DNA of 25,122 nt from Clostridia bacterium (GTDB taxonomy: Bacteria > Bacillota > Clostridia > Christensenellales > UBA1242), in NCBI GenBank assembly GCA_028702545.1, contig JAQVOQ010000003.1, forward strand, positions 1 to 25,122, in the 5' to 3' direction. Shown in pieces: positions 23,478-25,122 of the stretch. Every line of letters starts with the position of its first letter. Within the stretch, counting starts at the first letter, position 1. The notes beneath the pieces are model-generated. The model saw only the letters and a program-made list of their open reading frames with translations, was not told where the DNA came from and did no database searches. The translations under genes were made by a program, and so were the position numbers.

Positions 23478-24536
23478 TTAACTATTGGCTCCAAGCATTG
23501 CAAGAACTACTAATAATCCTAGTACAAATAATATAAATAATATTATTTTTATAGCAGAGCGAGGCACTTTGCCCGTAACTTTGCCAGTATTGCCGTTTAT
23601 AAAAAAGTTGTATAATTTTTGTTTGTAAAAATAATTACAAACCCAGATAGGCAAAAGTATGTAAGAGTATTTAGTATTTTTATGCGTTAAATCCATATCT
23701 AGGTAACTTACGCCATCTGCATTATGTTTTTGCACAATTCTTCTTGTAATATCGCTTTTCATATATTGAACAGCACTTTTCCATGCCTCAGTTGCATTGA
23801 TGCTGTAATGACTAGCAGTAAAACCAGCCAAATAATTACTATTAAAAATTCTTAAAGTTGCAAATTTAAAAGGTTCTAATCTTTTAAAACTAACCCTGTC
23901 AATTTTTTGACCTACTGGCACTAAAATATCTGTAAAACTATCATCTCTTTTGCCTCTAACCGGAAAACTAACAGTATAGGATTCTGTTCTGTCGCCAACT
24001 CTTCTCGTTTCTGTTCTAGTTAAAACTCCCTTATAATGCGTATGAATTTCATCATCATAACTCCAAGTTGGTGTATAAACACCGCTAAAAGTATTGATTC
24101 GTGCTGTTTTTTTAAGGTCAGAGGGCGTAAACCATCTTTTCTTTAACCATTTCATAAAATTAACAGTTGACTGTTTTTCCGTAATAATAAACGGAAGTAC
24201 TCCGTTTGGTTTAATGCCGGGCAAATCATTCGTGTTTCCCATTTTGGTTGAGCCACAAAAGCTACATTTGTGTGCAATATTTTTACTGCTTACAACTTCT
24301 TTTGAACCACAATTGGTGCAACGAACTAAAACGCTTTCCTTATCCCAACTTTGAAACTCTTGCTCCATATTTTCAAATGGTTTTTTTACAACGCGCTCGC
24401 CTGTTTCAAAATTTATAATACTGTTGCAGTGCAAACATTGCAACTCTTGATTTTCTGGATTAAACTCCATTCCACCGCCACAATTTTTACACTTAACATC
24501 ACTGCTTTTTTTGTCTTTTAATTGATAACCTTCCAT
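23478..24536 (-). CDS. YdjG-like zinc-ribbon membrane protein
   Basis: The 352-residue protein has two N-terminal zinc ribbons, CKNCGG with CLHC (C16, C19, C34, C37) and CTNCGS with CSFC (about residues 73-94). A soluble central domain follows, with a WSYDDEIHTHY segment. A single membrane helix (about 329-348) sits at the end. This layout and the adjacent zinc-ribbon SPFH-type gene match the Bacillus subtilis YdjG/YdjI pair, which works with the PspA-like protein YdjF in membrane-stress response. Annotations of this family as a 'PriA helicase' reflect the zinc ribbons only; no helicase motif is present. GAGG lies upstream of the start. A pspA homologue would be expected nearby but is not in the window. 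Confidence 0.8.
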   Translation of the reverse strand: MEGYQLKDKKSSDVKCKNCGGGMEFNPENQELQCLHCNSIINFETGERVVKKPFENMEQEFQSWDKESVLVRCTNCGSKEVVSSKNIAHKCSFCGSTKMGNTNDLPGIKPNGVLPFIITEKQSTVNFMKWLKKRWFTPSDLKKTARINTFSGVYTPTWSYDDEIHTHYKGVLTRTETRRVGDRTESYTVSFPVRGKRDDSFTDILVPVGQKIDRVSFKRLEPFKFATLRIFNSNYLAGFTASHYSINATEAWKSAVQYMKSDITRRIVQKHNADGVSYLDMDLTHKNTKYSYILLPIWVCNYFYKQKLYNFFINGNTGKVTGKVPRSAIKIILFILFVLGLLVVLAMLGANS

Positions 24537-24554
24537 ATTGGCCTCTTATTTTTT

Positions 24555-24586
24555 AAAAAGTGTTAATAAAATAATTAACACTTTTT
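24555..24586 (-). terminator. Hairpin between the YdjI-like and YdjG-like genes
   Basis: AAAAAGTGTTAA and TTAACACTTTTT form a 12-bp stem with an eight-base loop, followed by T on the minus strand. It begins 18 bases after the YdjI-like stop, and only 18 bases remain to the YdjG-like ATG, too little for a separate promoter. It may be a partial terminator or a processing hairpin setting the ratio of the two products. Confidence 0.6.
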
Positions 24587-24604
24587 GTTTTTTAGTTATA
24601 TGCA

Positions 24605-25122
24605 TTATTTTACTTTTTCACCACATTCGGGGCAAAATTTAGCGCCTGGTTTTAATTCATTCCCGCAGTTTGTGCAAGTTCCTTTTTCTTTAAAACTATG
24701 TCCACAATCTGGACAGAATTTAGCATTTCTTCTTACTTTACTTCCACACTCTGGACAAAACTTACCAGTTTCTCCTTTTGTTTTTGCTGTTTCTTTTTTA
24801 GCACTTGGTTTTAGTGCTTCTGCCATAGTTTGACCGAGTGCCACACCAGCCCCAAGACCTACGCCCGTTGTCGCCATTCCGCCACCCTTATTTTGTGCCG
24901 CATCCCGCATAGCATGAGCCGCTTGGAATTTTACAAAGGTATCCATTTGGTCGCCCATAACACCCATTGATGACCTCATATCAATTGCTTTTTCTACTTC
25001 TTCTGGGAAAGAAATGTTTTCTACAATTAAACTAACAAGTTCTAAACCTAAACTCTCAAATTTATCCGCTATTTGAGTTTTTGTCATCTCATTAAACTCT
25101 AATAAGTTAGCGGCTAAATCAA
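24605..25122 (-). CDS. YdjI-like (SPFH/virion-core-like) protein, C-terminal part, cut by the window edge
   Basis: The minus-strand frame is open to the right edge (DLAANLLEFNE precedes the first ATG at 25087), so this is the last 172 or so residues of a longer gene. The segment has the end of an SPFH-type domain (KFESLGLELVSLIVENISFP), a helical stretch and a glycine-rich hinge (GVGLGAGVALGQ). Two zinc-ribbon pairs follow at the C-terminus with CPEC, CPDC, CTNC and CPEC. This tail is typical of proteins named 'virion core protein' or YdjI in Bacillota, which bind membranes and cooperate with YdjG-type partners. It precedes the YdjG-like gene in the same orientation with only the hairpin between them. 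Confidence 0.82.
   Translation of the reverse strand, partial: DLAANLLEFNEMTKTQIADKFESLGLELVSLIVENISFPEEVEKAIDMRSSMGVMGDQMDTFVKFQAAHAMRDAAQNKGGGMATTGVGLGAGVALGQTMAEALKPSAKKETAKTKGETGKFCPECGSKVRRNAKFCPDCGHSFKEKGTCTNCGNELKPGAKFCPECGEKVK

Noticed and set aside
23478..24536. PriA-type helicase function suggested by the zinc ribbons
   Set aside because: No Walker or helicase motifs are present, and the protein ends in a membrane helix.
24585..24833. Plus-strand frame with a repeated HSGQNL motif
   Set aside because: The repeats are the antisense of the CPECG/CPDCG zinc-ribbon codons of the YdjI-like gene, which has far better support. No ribosome binding site fits.

Overview
The window is a very AT-rich stretch of chromosome from a low-GC Gram-positive bacterium (Bacillota). 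The evidence is strong AGGAGG-type ribosome binding sites, clear sigma-A promoters, a CIRCE heat-shock operator, a HelD-type helicase, a Ctc/L25 general-stress ribosomal protein, a TypA-DnaB gene order and YdjG/YdjI-like envelope-stress proteins. A rubrerythrin relative, a ferritin-like remnant and a short form of alanyl-tRNA synthetase suggest an uncultured, probably anaerobic, host-associated lineage; this is inference. No phage, insertion sequence, CRISPR array or rRNA is visible, and no gene-free gap exceeds about 300 bases.

Layout. (1) 1-4452: a minus-strand three-gene operon. It encodes a membrane protein fused to an ABC ATPase (N-terminal half resembling YwaF/TMEM164), a large ABC permease and a small secreted Ig-like protein. 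At the left edge are the promoter, RBS and first eight codons of another minus-strand gene. (2) 4566-4760: tRNA-Arg(CCU) with promoter and terminator. (3) 4868-6121: a decayed stress region. It holds a CIRCE-controlled Hsp20 gene that has lost its 3' half, a ferritin-like gene that has lost its 3' half at the same junction, a small intact unknown gene, and a second ferritin-like copy with two in-frame stops. (4) 6193-9106: helD and rplY/ctc on the plus strand. (5) 9194-12913: a secreted alkaline phosphatase (minus) divergent from leuS (plus). (6) 13003-18046, all minus: a membrane-anchored DUF4097-like protein, the short alaS, and a GPH-family sugar transporter interrupted by one in-frame TAA. 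(7) 18083-21705: typA, a 65-residue membrane protein and dnaB, a tight minus-strand operon. (8) 21732-25122, minus: a lipoprotein with a C-terminal anchor, a rubrerythrin-like protein whose di-iron ligands are mostly gone, and a YdjG-like zinc-ribbon membrane protein preceded by the C-terminal part of a YdjI/SPFH-type zinc-ribbon protein running off the right edge.

Most genes are core housekeeping (translation, replication, transcription recycling). The parts that depart from routine are the ATPase fusion with a possible internal translation start, the double-truncation scar between Hsp20 and the ferritin-like gene, the nonsense-interrupted genes, and the ligand-poor rubrerythrin. I did not find a clearly new defence or mobile system. 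The strongest candidate for an undescribed system is the YwaF-like/ABC/permease/Ig-like operon.
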